DNA from: Combretum micranthum
Taxonomy: Eukaryota > Streptophyta > Magnoliopsida > Myrtales > Combretaceae
Direction: 5' to 3'
DNA: 64,000 nt
NCBI GenBank assembly: GCA_024138025.1
Contig: JAMXBD010001590.1
Location: 186,001 to 250,000 of the forward strand
Shown here: in pieces, positions 48,297 through 61,233 of the stretch
Numbering within the stretch: the stretch's first letter is position 1
Layout of the letters: each line of letters begins with the position of its first letter
The notes under the pieces: model-generated
Databases searched by the model: none
Told to the model about the DNA's origin: nothing
The model's input: only the letters and a program-made list of their open reading frames with translations
Made by a program: the position numbers and the translations under genes

Positions 48297-48912
48297 AGGC
48301 CCTAAGGGCCTATAAATTAAATGCTTCGAAGTTGTTATCCATGATCGCTTCTTTTCTAGGTTAAATGTATTGACTTGCTTGGCTATGCTATTTGCAAAAC
48401 TTATAAGCATTATCCATTTCATCTTAATGATTTATGTCTTGTATACTATATATGTTTATATGGTAATATAAAATTGGATACATATATGCACCATTAATAA
48501 CAATATTAAGTGAATGAAAAGTTTATGGCATCCTACACAAAGATGTTATATGTGATTAATTTATATTGCAAAAGAAAAGAAAAAGTTGCTTTACGTAACA
48601 CATACTAAAATAGAAATAATTTAATGATATATAACTTAAAATGGATATGAGATAAGCTGCAAGACTAATTCATATTGGATTAACAAGAATCAATCAAATG
48701 ATAATAATTAAATTACTTTATAATATATGAATATTATTAGTGGATGACGTACATGCTTATGCTAATTATGCAAATTAAATAGGAAAAAAAAAAGAAAATA
48801 TACAATAAATTAATATATCATATTGTTGTCTATTCCTAATGATTATTTGAATTAATAAACATGCAACTATATTTTATATCTATTCTTCACAAGGAAAAAA
48901 GGGGGGAAAAGC
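48297..48912. other. intergenic, no gene recognised
   Basis: AT-rich; no frame or transposon end recognised. Confidence 0.5.
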
Positions 48913-49157
48913 CCCTTCTGGTACCTAAACTTTGATAAAGTAAAAGTATAATTTTATATCTAATTAAACTTTTCGTACCTCTTTTTCATTACCTCACTCT
49001 TTTATTGTCTCTTGAAGTGATAGACACATACTAAGCAATTATTTGAGTGGAGTAGTGAAAAAAGGCATGAAATTTTTAATTAGGTACGAAATTAGACTTT
49101 TTAAAAGTTTAGGTACATAATTATCCCCTTCATCAAAGTTTAGGTACCAAAAGAAAT
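48913..49157. mobile_element. MITE with GGTACCTAAACTTTG ends
   Basis: The ends carry GGTACCTAAACTTTGAT in inverted orientation (left 48923 onward; right, complement of about 49126-49149). A second inner inverted pair, ACTTTTCGTACC and GTACATAATTA, is weaker. It is about 245 bp long and lies directly against the left LTR of the gypsy element. A relative lies in expansin intron 2. Confidence 0.6.
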
Positions 49158-49162
49158 TTTTA

Positions 49163-49671
49163 TATTACAAGACGTAGTAACAGATTATGAAAGTACCACA
49201 AAAATACATAGATTACATTTTAAATTAGAATAACATATTTAACAAAGATATAGTTGTAAGTAGTTAGGAAGTTATTAACTGTCTTGATTTATTAAACTAA
49301 TAGATGTATTTGAATACATGTAAAATCAAAAGTATAAATAAGAAAAGAAGGGAAAAGGGAGACTTATCCCCCTAAATAAGTTATGTGTTCCTTAGAGCTT
49401 AACTATGGCTTGAATACAATTTGTGAGACCATCCTTCGTAATAATCACCTCGCAAAACAAACAAACATCATGTTAGTCACTATAAATATACAATAGGTTT
49501 GGAAGAGAAGAGTAAAGTAGAGAACATTATCGGCTATTCTTAGTCTAGGAAGAAAGTATAGAGCTATAAAAAAAAAGAGTCGAGAAGGACCAGTTAGGTT
49601 TATGAGTTTAATTGAGTAATAGTAGTAGGTCTAGTATTGTATTAGGCTAATTCTTAATACACCACTCAACA
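49163..49671 (+). repeat. 5' LTR of gypsy chromovirus
   Basis: 509 bp; the start (TATTACAAG) lacks the expected TG and is inferred from alignment with the right copy. Confidence 0.8.
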
Positions 49672-49714
49672 ATTGGTGCTCTCGTTTCTTAAATGGTATG
49701 AGAGGTGGCGACAA

Positions 49715-52700
49715 GATCTCATGAAGAATTGGCAAAGTTGCACAATTTGGTTTATTCACTTGTAGACACTATGAAATCCATGCAAGTACAAATGCAAAAC
49801 TACTAAAATAAAAAATGGTGATGTAGCAAAATTTGCAAGATTTTAATACATCTATAACTTCTTCACTTCAAAAGTTTATAGATAAGTTGGAGGTTGTGAG
49901 GAGTCAGACTAAGCAAGATCATTTGGGTAATTAGCAAGAAAGCTCAAGTTTGGCTCAATCATCATCTTCCATTAAGGAACACTTAATGAAGGGAATCAAA
50001 TTGGATATTCTTAAGTTCTCAGGTCAAGATCCATTAGGATGGCTATATCAACTCAAAATTTTTCAATTTCCACAAAATCCCTAAGGATCAAAGATTAGAT
50101 TGCTACATTCAATGGAAGGCGATGCATTATAGTATGTACAATGGTTGGAACATAATCACTAATACATGGACTCAATTCTTGCAATCTCAAGACTCATTTT
50201 GGTCCTCTAAGTATGAAGACATATGGTGTCTGTCTAAATTGATTGAAAGAAAATCAATAGCTAAATTCAAAAGTATTCGAGGCATTATCAAATCAAGTTT
50301 TTGGCATATGAATTCATTTCTTTTAAGTTGTTTTGTATCTGGCTTAAAATCTCATATTAGAATAAAAGTTCAAATTGCAAGACCTACATCTTTGATACAT
50401 GCAATTTGGTTAGCCAAAATGCATGAATCCAAATTTGACGATCATTCTTTTGTAAATCCCATCAATCTTTCAATCTAAACATATTTACCCTAGACACATC
50501 AAACACTTCTTACCCAAACACAATAAATACTTTTAAACCAATCATTTCAAACACTTTTAACCCAAATGCATCATTCTTGTAGTTTTCAAAACCATAAAAC
50601 ACACACAAACCATCATTACCCATCAAGACACTAACCAAAGTAGGGATATAAGAAAAAAGAGAAAAAGGCCTATATTTTTACCATGATGAGAAGTATAATA
50701 GACAACATAAGTGTAAAGCAAAATTATTATTGGTTCTGATTGATGAGGATGAGGATGAATTGGATGTGGTAGTGTAGGATGTAGTAGATAATGATATTTA
50801 GTTTGATGAGGGCACTATAAGTTATCATGCTTTATCAAGCCATTTAGTGTCTAGAACTATTTGGTTTAAAGGCATAATAAATGGGCATTCAATAGTAGTA
50901 TTAATAGATTCTTGAAGCACACATAACTTTGTGCAATCAAGAATCACTAAACACTTAAATTTGCTAATTGTTCCATCGATGAATTTCAATACTATAATTG
51001 GAAATAGCAATAAATTGGTTTGTAAGGTCAATGCAAGAATGTATCTTTAGATATTCAAGGAATTACTTTTCTAAAAGCATTTTATGCACTTCCAATTCAA
51101 GGGCTAGATTTTGTTTTAAGGGTCTAATGGTTACAAACTTTAGGACCTGTGACCATTGATTATAGCATATTAACCATGCACTTTTGTCACAATGGTTCTA
51201 TGGTTGTATTACAAGGAGATGATCATCAAATTTGGTGCAAATTACACATCACTAGTTAAGGAGGTTGGTACAGACAGATGCTGTGGTAACTTATTTTCAA
51301 TTCTTGGCTCAAAAGGTAACATCTATACCATCTAACATTACCACCAGCAACAATAATTTAGATCAACTATTGGGCATAAATGCATCTATTTTTGAAGCAC
51401 CTTCATCCTTGTCTCATTTAAGAAACATATAGCATCGCATACACTTAGTTAAAGGAGCACAGCTAATTAATGTGAAACCATATAGGTACCCACATTTTCA
51501 AAAAAGTGAGATAGTAAAGCAAGTGAAAGACATGTTGAATTTGGATATTATCCAACATAGCACAAGTCCATTTTCTAGTCGTGCTTCTAGTTAAAAAGAA
51601 AGATGGAACTTGGCGGTTTTGTATAGATTATAGAGCACTTAATAAGTGACTATAAAATATGAGTTCCCAATTCCGACGTAGATGAATTGGATGAATTGTA
51701 CGGTGCTTCATGTTTTTCAAAGTTGGATTTAAGATCAACTACCATAACATTAGAATGCACCTGCACGATATGTAATGATGGACTTTAGAACACATGAAGT
51801 ATTATGAGTTTTTAGTAATGCCCTTTAGGCTAAGCAATGCCTTAGCAACTTTTCAAGCTATTATGAACGTATTTTTCAACCTATTCTTAGAAATATGTCA
51901 TTTTTTTCTTTGATGACATCCCATATATAGTAAATCTATAGAGGAGCACTTGATACTTTTGGATTCTATTTTACACATACTACAACAAATTATCTAAGGT
52001 TAATAAGTGTATTTTTGGAAAGGATAATATTGAATATTTGGGACATGTTGTGTCTAATCATGGTGTAAGTTATGATCTACCTAAAGTTAAAGTAGTGCAG
52101 CAATGGCCAGTCTCTATTAATAAAAGCAATTGAGAATTTTTTTAAGACTATTAGGGTATTATAGGAGATTCATCAAGGGACATGCATCTATTGCAAGTCC
52201 TTTGATTGATCTGCTGCAACACGATAAATTTGAATGGAATAAGACAGCTACGAATGCTTTTGTCAAGTTGAAGCAGGTATTACTTCAAGCTCCTATTTTA
52301 CATTTGCTGGATTTTTCCAAAACATTTGTTATAGAATTAGATGCTTCAAGAACAGCTATTGGAGTTATCTTATTGTAAGGGGAACATCCTATTTCTTATT
52401 TCAGCAAGAAACTTCCTCCTCATTCAAGAAAGCTTCTACATATGTCAGAGAATTATATGGAATAGTGGAGGTTGTAAGAAAGTGGAGATAGTATGTGTTG
52501 GTGACCCATTTTATTATCAAGATAAACATAAGAGTTTGAAAGAAATTCTTTCGCAAGTTATACAAACTCCAACAAAATTATCTATCCAAATTGATTGGAC
52601 ATGATTATACTATTACATACAAAGCAGGGAAAGAAAACTTTGTAGCAAATTCATTGTCCAGGCAATATGCGGAAGAGGGTTAATATTTTGGATGGTTCGC

Positions 52701-54150
52701 TCCTGGTTTCACATTTCTAGATACTTTAGAAAAGGAGTATGAGACTCTCCAATCCTTTAAGGACATTATATTTGACTTGACTAAGGGGTTGTATCATAAA
52801 TATTCTCTTACTTGGAAAAATGGATATCTCTATTACAATTCCAAGATATTTATGGTGTATAAATCATTTATAGTGTTTCTTATCTTAAGAGAATTCCATA
52901 CAATCCTAGCTTCTGATCATCTTGGGTTTCTTAAAACCTATAAACATATTGCAACTAAATTCTTTTGGGAAGAAATGAGAAGTGATGTTGAGGAGTTTGT
53001 TCAGAGTTGTGTTGTTTGCCAGCAAGTGAAATACTCTACTAAAGCACCAGTTGGTTTATTATTTCTGCTTTCCATTCTAGATCTGATATGGGAAGATGTA
53101 ACCATGGATTTCATTATATGCTTCCCTAAGTCTCAAGGATCTTTAGTGATTTTAGTTGTTGTCGATCGCCTATCAAAATACTACCACTTGGGTGCACTTG
53201 ATGAGCATTTGTTAGCAACTAAGGTTGCTACTTTATTTTTCTAATATGGTTATTAAGCTACATGGGGTGTCTCATACAATTGTTTCAAATAGAGATTCTA
53301 TCTTAATGAGTAGATTTTGGAAAGAAATTTTTTAGCTAAGGGAACTAAACTTTGTATGTTCAGCATATCATCCACAATCAGGTGGTCAAATTGAAGCCAT
53401 GAATAGAACTACAATAGTATTTGACATGCTTGGTCATGGGCAAACCTTAGTAGTGGGTTAAATTTCTAACTTGGGTTGAATATGCCTACAATTCTTCTTA
53501 TCATGAGATCACAAAAACAACACCTTTTGAGGTAGTTTATGGAAGACTACCACCAACTATCCCTTCTTACTTTAAGAGGAATTCTAAGTTAGATGTTGTG
53601 GTCAGTGAATTATTGTCAAGAGATAAGGTGTTGAATTTAATCAAACAACACCTTAAGCATGGTCAAGATAAGATGAAGCTATGGGCTGATAAACATCATA
53701 CTGATGTTACGTAAGAGGAAGGTTTTATGGTCATGGTGAAACTTAGACCTTATCAGTAAAAATCTCTTAAAGACAGTTTTCACAAATTGTCGAAACGATA
53801 TTACCGTCCATTCAAGGTGCTTTAGAAGGTGGGTTCGAGTGCTTACAAGGTAGAACTTTCTACCACATCAAAGATCCACAACATATTTCCTATATCTATT
53901 TTGAAGAAGGCTTATGGTTCTACTATCCCATCTCTAGATGTACCGATAATGCTATTGATAGTCATCCTATACTAGAACCACTTTCTATTGTCAATACTTG
54001 GATACTTATGGTTCAGGGAAGGTCTACAAAGTAGATATTAGTTTAATGGAAGGGATTATCTCTAAAAGATACAAGTAGGGAAGGCTTTGACATGTTTTTT
54101 CAACTTTATCCACAATACAACCTTCTGGACATGGTTGTATTTCAAGAGGA
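49715..54150 (+). pseudogene. gypsy Gag-Pol polyprotein remnant
   Basis: Gag: LDILKFSGQDPLGWLYQLK near 50005-50060, then a frame at 50122-50478 with SSKYEDIW, SFLLSCFVSGLKSHIR and LIHAIWLAKMHESK. Protease: VVLIDS then TGA (50913-50915) then STHNF, so the Gly codon of the active-site DSG is a stop. Reverse transcriptase: INVKPYRYPHFQKSEIVKQV near 51465-51525, with the active-site FFDDI at about 51903-51920 still readable. RNase H: LLGYYRRFIKGHASIASPLI, LLDFSKTFVIELDAS (52130-52378). Integrase: HLGFLKTYKH, CVVCQQVK and VVVDRLSKY (52777-53244), then VSNRDS, where the usual Asp of VSDRD reads Asn. The end: SKIHNIFPISILKKAYG and a chromodomain-like WKGL...FDMF...VVFQEEE (53990-54150). Not functional. 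Confidence 0.85.
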
Positions 54151-54159
54151 GGAGACATC

Positions 54160-54676
54160 TATTACAAGGCATAGCAGGACTACAAAAGTACCATAAAAAT
54201 ACATAGATTACACTTTGAATTAAAATAATAGATGTAAAAAAGATATAGTAGTAAGTAGTTAGCAAGTTATAATAGTCTTGATTTGCTAAACTAACAAATC
54301 TATTTGAATACATGTAAAATCAAAAGTATAAATAAGAAAAAAGGGAAAAAGGGAGAATTACCCCTCCCTCTCTCCCTTCCCAACAACCCCCCAACCCCTC
54401 CCCCGGAATAAGCTCTATGTTTCTTGGAACTTGACGATGGCTAGAATACAATTTGTGAGACCACCCTTCATAATTGTGTTCGCTGTAAATACATACTAGG
54501 GATTGGAAGAGAAGAGTACAATAGAGAGCATTACTATGTGTTCTTAGTTGAGGAAGCAAGTAGAGAGCTATTAGTAAGAAGAGTCATGAAGGACCAATTA
54601 GAGTTAAGAGTTTAATTGAGTAACAGTAATGGGTTTAATATTGCATATGAGCCAATTCTTAATACACCACTCAACA
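54160..54676 (+). repeat. 3' LTR of gypsy chromovirus
   Basis: 517 bp, with a C-rich insertion (about 54360-54405) not found in the left copy. It ends TCAACA. Confidence 0.8.
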
Positions 54677-55068
54677 TTATCCAAAAAAATGGAAATAAAA
54701 CAAAAAGAAGTTGAAGGAGAAAAATATGATAATTCCAACCTAACATCTTGAGGAACACATGGTTTCTTAAAAATATGAGCTGAACTTTGAAGTGCAATCC
54801 AAGCAAATTTAGTTATGCTTTTTAGAACAAATATTTTCATAAGCAAAACATGCTTTTGGAGAACAAAAGATTTAATTACCTCTTCAAAAGTAGATGTACC
54901 AACTTAGGTCCCTTTATGGCTAGATTGATTGTGACATCTCCAACAAGCAAGACACATTTGTATATTTCTACTAACTTGACAAGGAAGGAAGTGTAAAGAT
55001 TAAAAGCAAGGCACATTTAAATTTTTCCTGGTTATGTTCTTAGGAGAGTTAGAGAGAGAGTGTTGTTG
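54677..55068. other. spacer between gypsy and copia elements
   Basis: AT-rich; a GAGA run at 55050-55060 lies just before the copia LTR. Nothing coding recognised. Confidence 0.5.
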
Positions 55069-55526
55069 TGTTGATCAATATAATATTTCAACCACCAAAT
55101 CTACTATAATTTCATAAAAGAAAAGAGAGTGAATGATTGTATAAAAAAATAACACTACGTTTATTCTAGGAAATGTTACAAGGGTCATAAATGGTCCCAC
55201 GTAAAATCCAATCTCTTAGATATAACTTCCCTCTAAATGTAATTTAATAACACTATATATCACCACAACTGAACTTTATAATAGCCATTAAAAGAATAAT
55301 AAAATGAAGAACACCAGAACACACACTACTAAAGCTTTATTTGACTAAGAGAACAAAGATAAATATTACAAACGAGAAAAAAAAAGAAAATTGCACAAAT
55401 TTTGGGTTGTTTAACTAAAGAGGAAGAGAGATCCCTTTATAACATGAGGAATATCCCCAATCTCTTAAACTTTCATGTGGAATGAGCTATTATTTCAACT
55501 AATCTCTACCTTAGCGAATTTCTACA
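55069..55526 (-). repeat. 3' LTR of copia element
   Basis: 458 bp; on the minus strand it begins TGTAGAAATTCGC after the purine tract. A minus-strand TATAAAGG-type box lies at about 55434-55441. Confidence 0.8.
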
Positions 55527-55849
55527 TCTTCAATCTCCTCATAAACAGTTCTTGATAGTGTCTTCAAATTCAATCTTTAAACTTTTATAATATTGATTAA
55601 GTCCAAACAAATTTTGAATTTGACTATAGTCACTGCTTTTGTCAACATATCAGTAAAAGTCTTAGTTGTTTAGATTTTTTAGATTCTCACTCCACCTTCT
55701 TCTAGAATCTCCCATATAAATTGATATTGGACATCGACATGCTTCATCCTTGCATGATAAACATGGTTCTTTGCCAATTAGATAGTACTTTGACTACGAC
55801 AATGCATTTTAACATATTTTTTGTTCAAATCCTAGTTCACTAAGCAAAG

Positions 55850-58800
55850 GCAAAATTGTAGAAGACCAGTTAGAGGAAATATAGGAAGACAGAGGAAGGA
55901 GACTAACCCCGGAGCTCATCAGCCCTAGCTCAGTAGGCAAAACCTTGAAGTTGAATTGCTTCCTTTTCAGCCTTTGAGATTGCCATATACTCTGCTTCTG
56001 CTTCTATAATAGACAGTGCAACTGTTAACTATAAAGTAGACTTCTAACTAACTGGTGCTCTTACAAGAGTGAATACATAGCTTGTTGTCAATCTTTGTTT
56101 ATCTAAATTACCAATATAATCCGAATCGCAATATCTAACTATACATTAACTATCTTCCCGCTCAAATATTAAGCTAGTATTTACTATACCCTGGATGTAT
56201 TGTAAATTCCATTTCACACTTTGCCAATGCTCCTTTATAAGATTATGCATAAACTTGCTTATAACCTTAATTGCCTGTGAAATATCAGGCTTTGTACTCA
56301 CCATAGCATAAATGAAGCTAACAACTGCATTTATATGGGTACTTTTGACATATATTCTAGTTCTACTTCATTCTTTAGTGACATAATAGCATTGGGCTTG
56401 AAAAGAGGAGCAAGTGGAGTACTAACTGGTTTTAAATTTTCATTCATGCCAGAACGCTTTAGCATCCTCCTTAAATATTGTTTTTAAGTTAAAAAAAGCC
56501 CCTTTAATCTTATACTTCTAGTTATCTCCATACCGAAATTTTCTTAGCTTCACCTAAAATTTTCATCTCAAACTCCTTTTTTTAACTAAGTCTTCAACTT
56601 TTCAATGTATATCTAACTCTTGGAAACTATCAACATATCATCAACATATAGAACAATATATATGAAGGATCCATCTTATAGCTTGTAAAAATACACATAA
56701 TGGTTGTATCTACTTCATGTACACTTATGCCCTATCATGAACCTGTCAAATCTCTTATACCATTGCCTTTGAGATTGCTTCAATCCATACAACAATTTTT
56801 GAAGTTCACACATTAAGTTCTCCTTTCTAGCAAATTTGAACCCTTTTTGGTTGAGTCATGTAGATTTCTTCTTCCAAGTTTTCATGTAGAAATGCAATTT
56901 TTCACATCCAATTGAACTAGTTCAAAATCTAAAAGTGCTACTAAAGCCAATAAAATTCTAATAGGGGAGTGCTTCACAACTAAAAAAATACCTCACTATA
57001 ATGAATTCCTTCCTTATAAGCATAGCCTTTAGCCACTAACCTTACTTTATAACGAACATCACCTTGCTTAGGAAATCATTCTTTCTTTGCATATACCCAT
57101 TTGCAACTAATTGGCTTCTTTTCCTTCGAGAGACTAGCCAGTTCCCATGTCTAACTCTTATGAAGGGAATGCATTTCCTTGTCCATGGCAATCCTCCACT
57201 TTTCCTCCTCTACACTTTGTACTATTTCACTATAGGTGATAGGAATGTCATTAGCTACAACTAAAGATGTATAAGCCACTATTATCCTCTTTGGCTTATG
57301 AATTGCAATTGATTCAAGTTGCTATGAAAGTTCTTAGTTATGAACTTCCTTAGCATTAGAATCTCCATTTACCATAAAAGAGTTTTTAGTAGTTTCTTCA
57401 TTTGTTGGGATCACCAATCTTTTAAACTTCAACTGCTTAAGAATATCATCTAACTACTCAATATTTTTTTTTTTTTTTTCAACATGCTAGATTCATCAAA
57501 GTTGACATCCTTATTGAAGATTATTTTCTTTGTCTCTAGACACCATGGACGATAGCCTTTTATGCTAGAGGTCACTCCCATAAACATTGCTTTCTTCACT
57601 TTTGGATCTAGCTATGACTCCTTAACACGGTAGTATGCAAAGTGGAACCTAACACATGGAAGGAATCATAATCTATAGTAGGCTTTCAAAACCATTTGTC
57701 CAATGGTGTTTTCCTACCAATAGCAGTAGATGGTAAATGATTGATGGTATGACATGCATATGTTATAGCCTCAGCATAAAATTCTCTACCTACCCCAACA
57801 TTAGATAAAATACATTGAACTTTCTTCGGTAATGTTTAGTTCAGGTGTTATGTTACCCCATTCTGTTGTGGTGTAGATTTAATAAGGAAGTGTTAACAAT
57901 GCCTTCATTTTCACAAATTTTTCCAAATAGATCACTTTTATATCCTCCACCATTATCTATACGGAGACATTTTATTCTTTTACCTTTTTGAGTTTCCATC
58001 ATCTTTTTTTCATTTGAGGAACACCCCTAACACTTCATCCTTTGTCTTCATCATGTACACTTACACTCTTTGGGAATAATCATCAATAAAGATTACATAA
58101 TAGTGTTTCCCTTATAAAGAGCTTGTTTTATAGGGTCCTCACACATCGAAGTGAACATAATCCATAATACCTTCAGTATTGTAGAGTGTTGTTCTGAATT
58201 TCACCCTTGTTTGTTTCCCTTTGATGCAATGCTCATAGAAATCAAATTTACAAGTTTATACTACTTTCAACAATCCTTGTTTGAGCAGATTCAAAGATTT
58301 TTCTCCTACATGCCCTAAACGAATATACAATAGCCTTATTGCTTCTAACTCCAATCATCTGTGAAAGTTATTGCAGTTATCCCCATAGCTGTACTATCTA
58401 AGTAGTGATAAAGATTATTGCTTTTTTTAGTTCCCCTCATCATCTCGCATACACCAGAAATTATCTTCTTACTCCATCTTTTGCTTCTTATTGCAAATCC
58501 TTTTGCTTCTAAAGCTCCTATAGAAATAAGATTCTTCATCAATTCTGATACATACTAAACATCTATTAAGGTTATAATTGATCCATGATAATTTCCCAAG
58601 TGAATTGAACCAATCCCATATGTGTTAAGAGCAATATTATTTGTTGTATCAACAATTTCACCCCTTAGTTCTTCAAAATCAAATAACCAATCCTTGTGAG
58701 CACATGTGTGATTACTACAAGCTGAATCTAACATCCATAAGTTAGAAACATTGGTTGATGATGTAGCAAGTGAGAGATTTGATTCCACATCATCACACTC

Positions 58801-59543
58801 AACTACATTTGATTCTGATACTGTCTTTGCTTTATAAGATTGTCCTTATTTTTCAACTTCGGACAATATTTCTTCTAATGCCTCTTTTCTCAACAAAAAG
58901 GCACACTCATCTTTGCTTAGTTTAGGCATTGACTTGGATCCCTTCTTCTCGCCTTTACTCTAATTATGAGTACAAACTTTTACTATCAAAGCTTCTACAT
59001 CTCCATTTGAACTTCCTTGTTTGTTCTTCTTTCTCAGTTCACAACTATACAAGTAAACGCATACTATAAACTCAAACTCCTCAGGAAGTGATCCTAACAA
59101 CATTACAACCATATCTTCATCTTTAAAAACCTCATCCATGTTCATCAAATCGGTAACCAATTAATTAAAGCTAGTACAGTGGCTATTCATAATGTGACTT
59201 CCTTTACTCTTATTTTGACTACTTTTTTGCATAAACTTCTCCTCCAGGGCCATCCATAATGTATGTGCAGGGGTTCCCTTAAAAAATGCATATCTCTGCT
59301 CTCTAGAAAGACATGAATGAACTATACCACAAGCTAACCGATTGGTCGTCTTCTAATCTTTCTCCTCAACTTCATCTGGTTTGTTTTCGTAATGGAAATG
59401 TCTTGACCTTGTTGAAAGAGCGCATTTAGAATCGCACTTTGCCACATATCGAAATGCTGAGAGCCATAAAAAATCTCAATTGCAAGTTTTGTATTTGTCA
59501 CAGTGGTTTTTGCTAATATGAACGATGATGGAGCTGTTGACAT
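55850..59543 (-). pseudogene. copia Gag-Pol polyprotein remnant
   Basis: The minus strand opens at 59543 with Gag (LAIEIFYGSQHFDMWQSAIL), then DEDMVVMLLGSLPEEFE (about 59100). Protease: WMLDSACSNHTCAHKDWLF (about 58740-58690) with the DSA variant of the active site found in this lineage. Pre-integrase: NLISIGALEAKGFAIRS (58540-58490). Integrase end: VGREFYAEAITYACHTINHL (about 57810-57750). Reverse transcriptase: LYVDDMLIVS with YVDD intact at about 56637-56648. RNase H remnants extend to about 55860. Frames are interrupted many times, so no full protein can be made. Confidence 0.85.
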
Positions 59544-59613
59544 GATTGGTGTGGATTTTCCTATGTTTTCTTCAATTTCTACTACAACTATTTTTCAATA
59601 GCCTTCAATAAAA

Positions 59614-59973
59614 TGCCAAATAGCTTAAAGAAATCTTTTCTAACATGAAAGATCATATAAAACTGTAACGACAGAGAATACTAAGAGAAACCTTTGGGTC
59701 TAATGCCTAATAGCCCAATGAAATTTTTTCTGATGTGAAAGATCAAATAAAACTGCAACCATAGAGCATACTAAGAGAAACTATTGGCTTTGATGCCTAA
59801 TAGCCCAGTGAAATTTTTTCTAATGTGGAAGATTAGATAAAACTAAAACCATAGAGCGTACTAAGACTAACCTTTGGTTCTATTGCCTAATAGCCCAAGG
59901 GAATCTTTTCTAATGTTAAGGATTGGATAAAACTATAACCACATAACATACTAAAAATAACCATGCTTTGATT
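59614..59973 (-). repeat. four 90-bp tandem units next to the PBS
   Basis: Units begin at 59614, 59704, 59794 and 59884, each exactly 90 bp. The plus-strand consensus includes TGCCTAATAGCCCAATGAAA, a TTTTTTCTAATGTGAAAGAT run and CATACTAAGAGAAACC. A fifth boundary falls at 59974, inside the primer site. Each unit ends in a word like GGCTTTGATGCC or TGCTTTGATTACAG, whose complement resembles the iMet primer site. The array therefore lies in the 5' leader of the copia element. Confidence 0.88.
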
Positions 59974-59978
59974 ACAGT

Positions 59979-60436
59979 TGTTGTAGAATTAAAGTAATAT
60001 TTGAACTATCAAAGCTACTATTATGATTTTATAGATGAATAGAGAGTGAATTATTGTATTGAAATATCACTAAGATGAATTCCTAGGAAGGTGGGAAGGG
60101 TCATAAATGGTCACACTTAAAATTCAATCCCCTACACAAAATTTTCCTTTAAATGTAAATTAATAGCATAATATATGACTACAATAACACTCTATAATAG
60201 CAATTGAAATATCAATAAGATATAGTACACCAGAACACACTACGAAATCTCCACTAAGAGAACCACCATGTGAAATATAACTAAAGAAGAAGAAAAAAGA
60301 AAAGTGCACAAATGGGGTGTTTAAATAAAGGGGAGGAGAGCTCCCTTTTTATAGCATGAGGAATGTTTCATCATCTTTTAAACTTTCCATGTGAGACAAA
60401 ATTCTTTAAACTATAAATTTATCTTACTTTAATGAA
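59979..60436 (-). repeat. 5' LTR of copia element
   Basis: It starts TGTTGTAGAATT on the plus strand. The minus-strand TATAAAAAGGG box is at about 60339-60349. The right end is approximate because it lacks the terminal CA. Confidence 0.75.
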
Positions 60437-61233
60437 AAAGTAAGAAAAATGGGTACAAAAGGAAAATATGAACTGTGAATGAAGTTTGGGATTTATTCTT
60501 TTTTTTTTTTTAATTCATTATGTATAGATAGAATGCAATGAAGTATTTATAGAGGCAAGTATCCGTTTTTCCGTAGCAAGAGCATGATTTAAGGCTGAAA
60601 CTTGCTAGGTGTAACGAATTTTGTGTATTGAAATATTGAACGAGACTGGTGTGGCTCTTGTGCTTTAGCAACGATATACAAGAGGAAGGTATTTGTAATA
60701 CTAGACCATGTTATTCGACTTTTGAAAAGGACAAAGTTTGTTTATATAATGCTCAAAGTTAGCAACATCGTGAAGTTCAATTAAAGGAGATGCATAGAAT
60801 AATATTAACGACTCATTCATTTTACCGTATAAAATAAGGAATAAATGAAATTCTAATTCAAAGGAAATGTAATAAGGTTGTGATGATTATTATAATTTTT
60901 ATTTGGTAAAAAAAGGTAAAACAAGTAATTATTAGAGTAAAATGTAAAATATCTATATTGCCCCTATATTTATTACAAAGAGAGAGTAATTATATATATG
61001 GCATTTTTAAGATTGAGGTATTTATGACAAAATTGAAAAATAAACCAGCAATTTATGAAAATGGGGACATGAATTACTATTCATCATTTTAAGCAATAGT
61101 AATTCATCATGAATGGTCATCCCCCTCAAGTGAATACCATAATAGCAACTTTACGTCAAACAAGGAGGAAATGAATAGTTATACATGTCAAGTGAACGAG
61201 CTATTTAACAAGAGAATGAATAGCTATTCATAC
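60437..61233. other. intergenic, with imperfect palindrome
   Basis: AT-rich. 61068-61112 can fold: GAATTACTA and TAGTAATTC flank a 17-base loop. Related GAATAGTTAT and GAATAGCTATTC words follow to 61232, as in MITEs with ATTCATT-type ends. No gene recognised. Confidence 0.4.

Larger units (their letters stand above)
49163..54676 (+). mobile_element. full-length, inactive Ty3/gypsy chromovirus (Reina-like)
   Basis: LTRs at 49163-49671 and 54160-54676 share GTACCA(C/T)AAAAATACATAG and end ACCACTCAACA. After the left LTR comes ATTGGTGCTCTCGTTTC, probably the primer site, and before the right LTR the purine tract AGAGGAGGAGA. Gag, protease, reverse transcriptase, RNase H, integrase and a chromodomain-like tail occur in standard gypsy order on the plus strand. 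The 5.5-kb size and short LTRs fit the Reina clade of chromoviruses. Many stops and shifts show it is dead. No exact target duplication was found. Confidence 0.88.
55069..60436 (-). mobile_element. full-length, inactive Ty1/copia element (Tork-like)
   Basis: LTRs at 55069-55526 and about 59979-60436 share TAATATTT, GGGTCATAAATGGTC and ACACCAGAACACAC. On the minus strand the primer site (TGTAATCAAAGCATGG) lies at about 59961-59976, and the purine tract GAGGAGATTGAAGA lies just outside the left LTR. The protein remnants run Gag, protease, integrase, reverse transcriptase, RNase H, the copia order. The Gag-protease style (WMLDSACSNH) suggests the Tork lineage. Multiple stops and shifts mark it as dead. 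Its leader has four 90-bp tandem units (separate entry). Confidence 0.88.
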
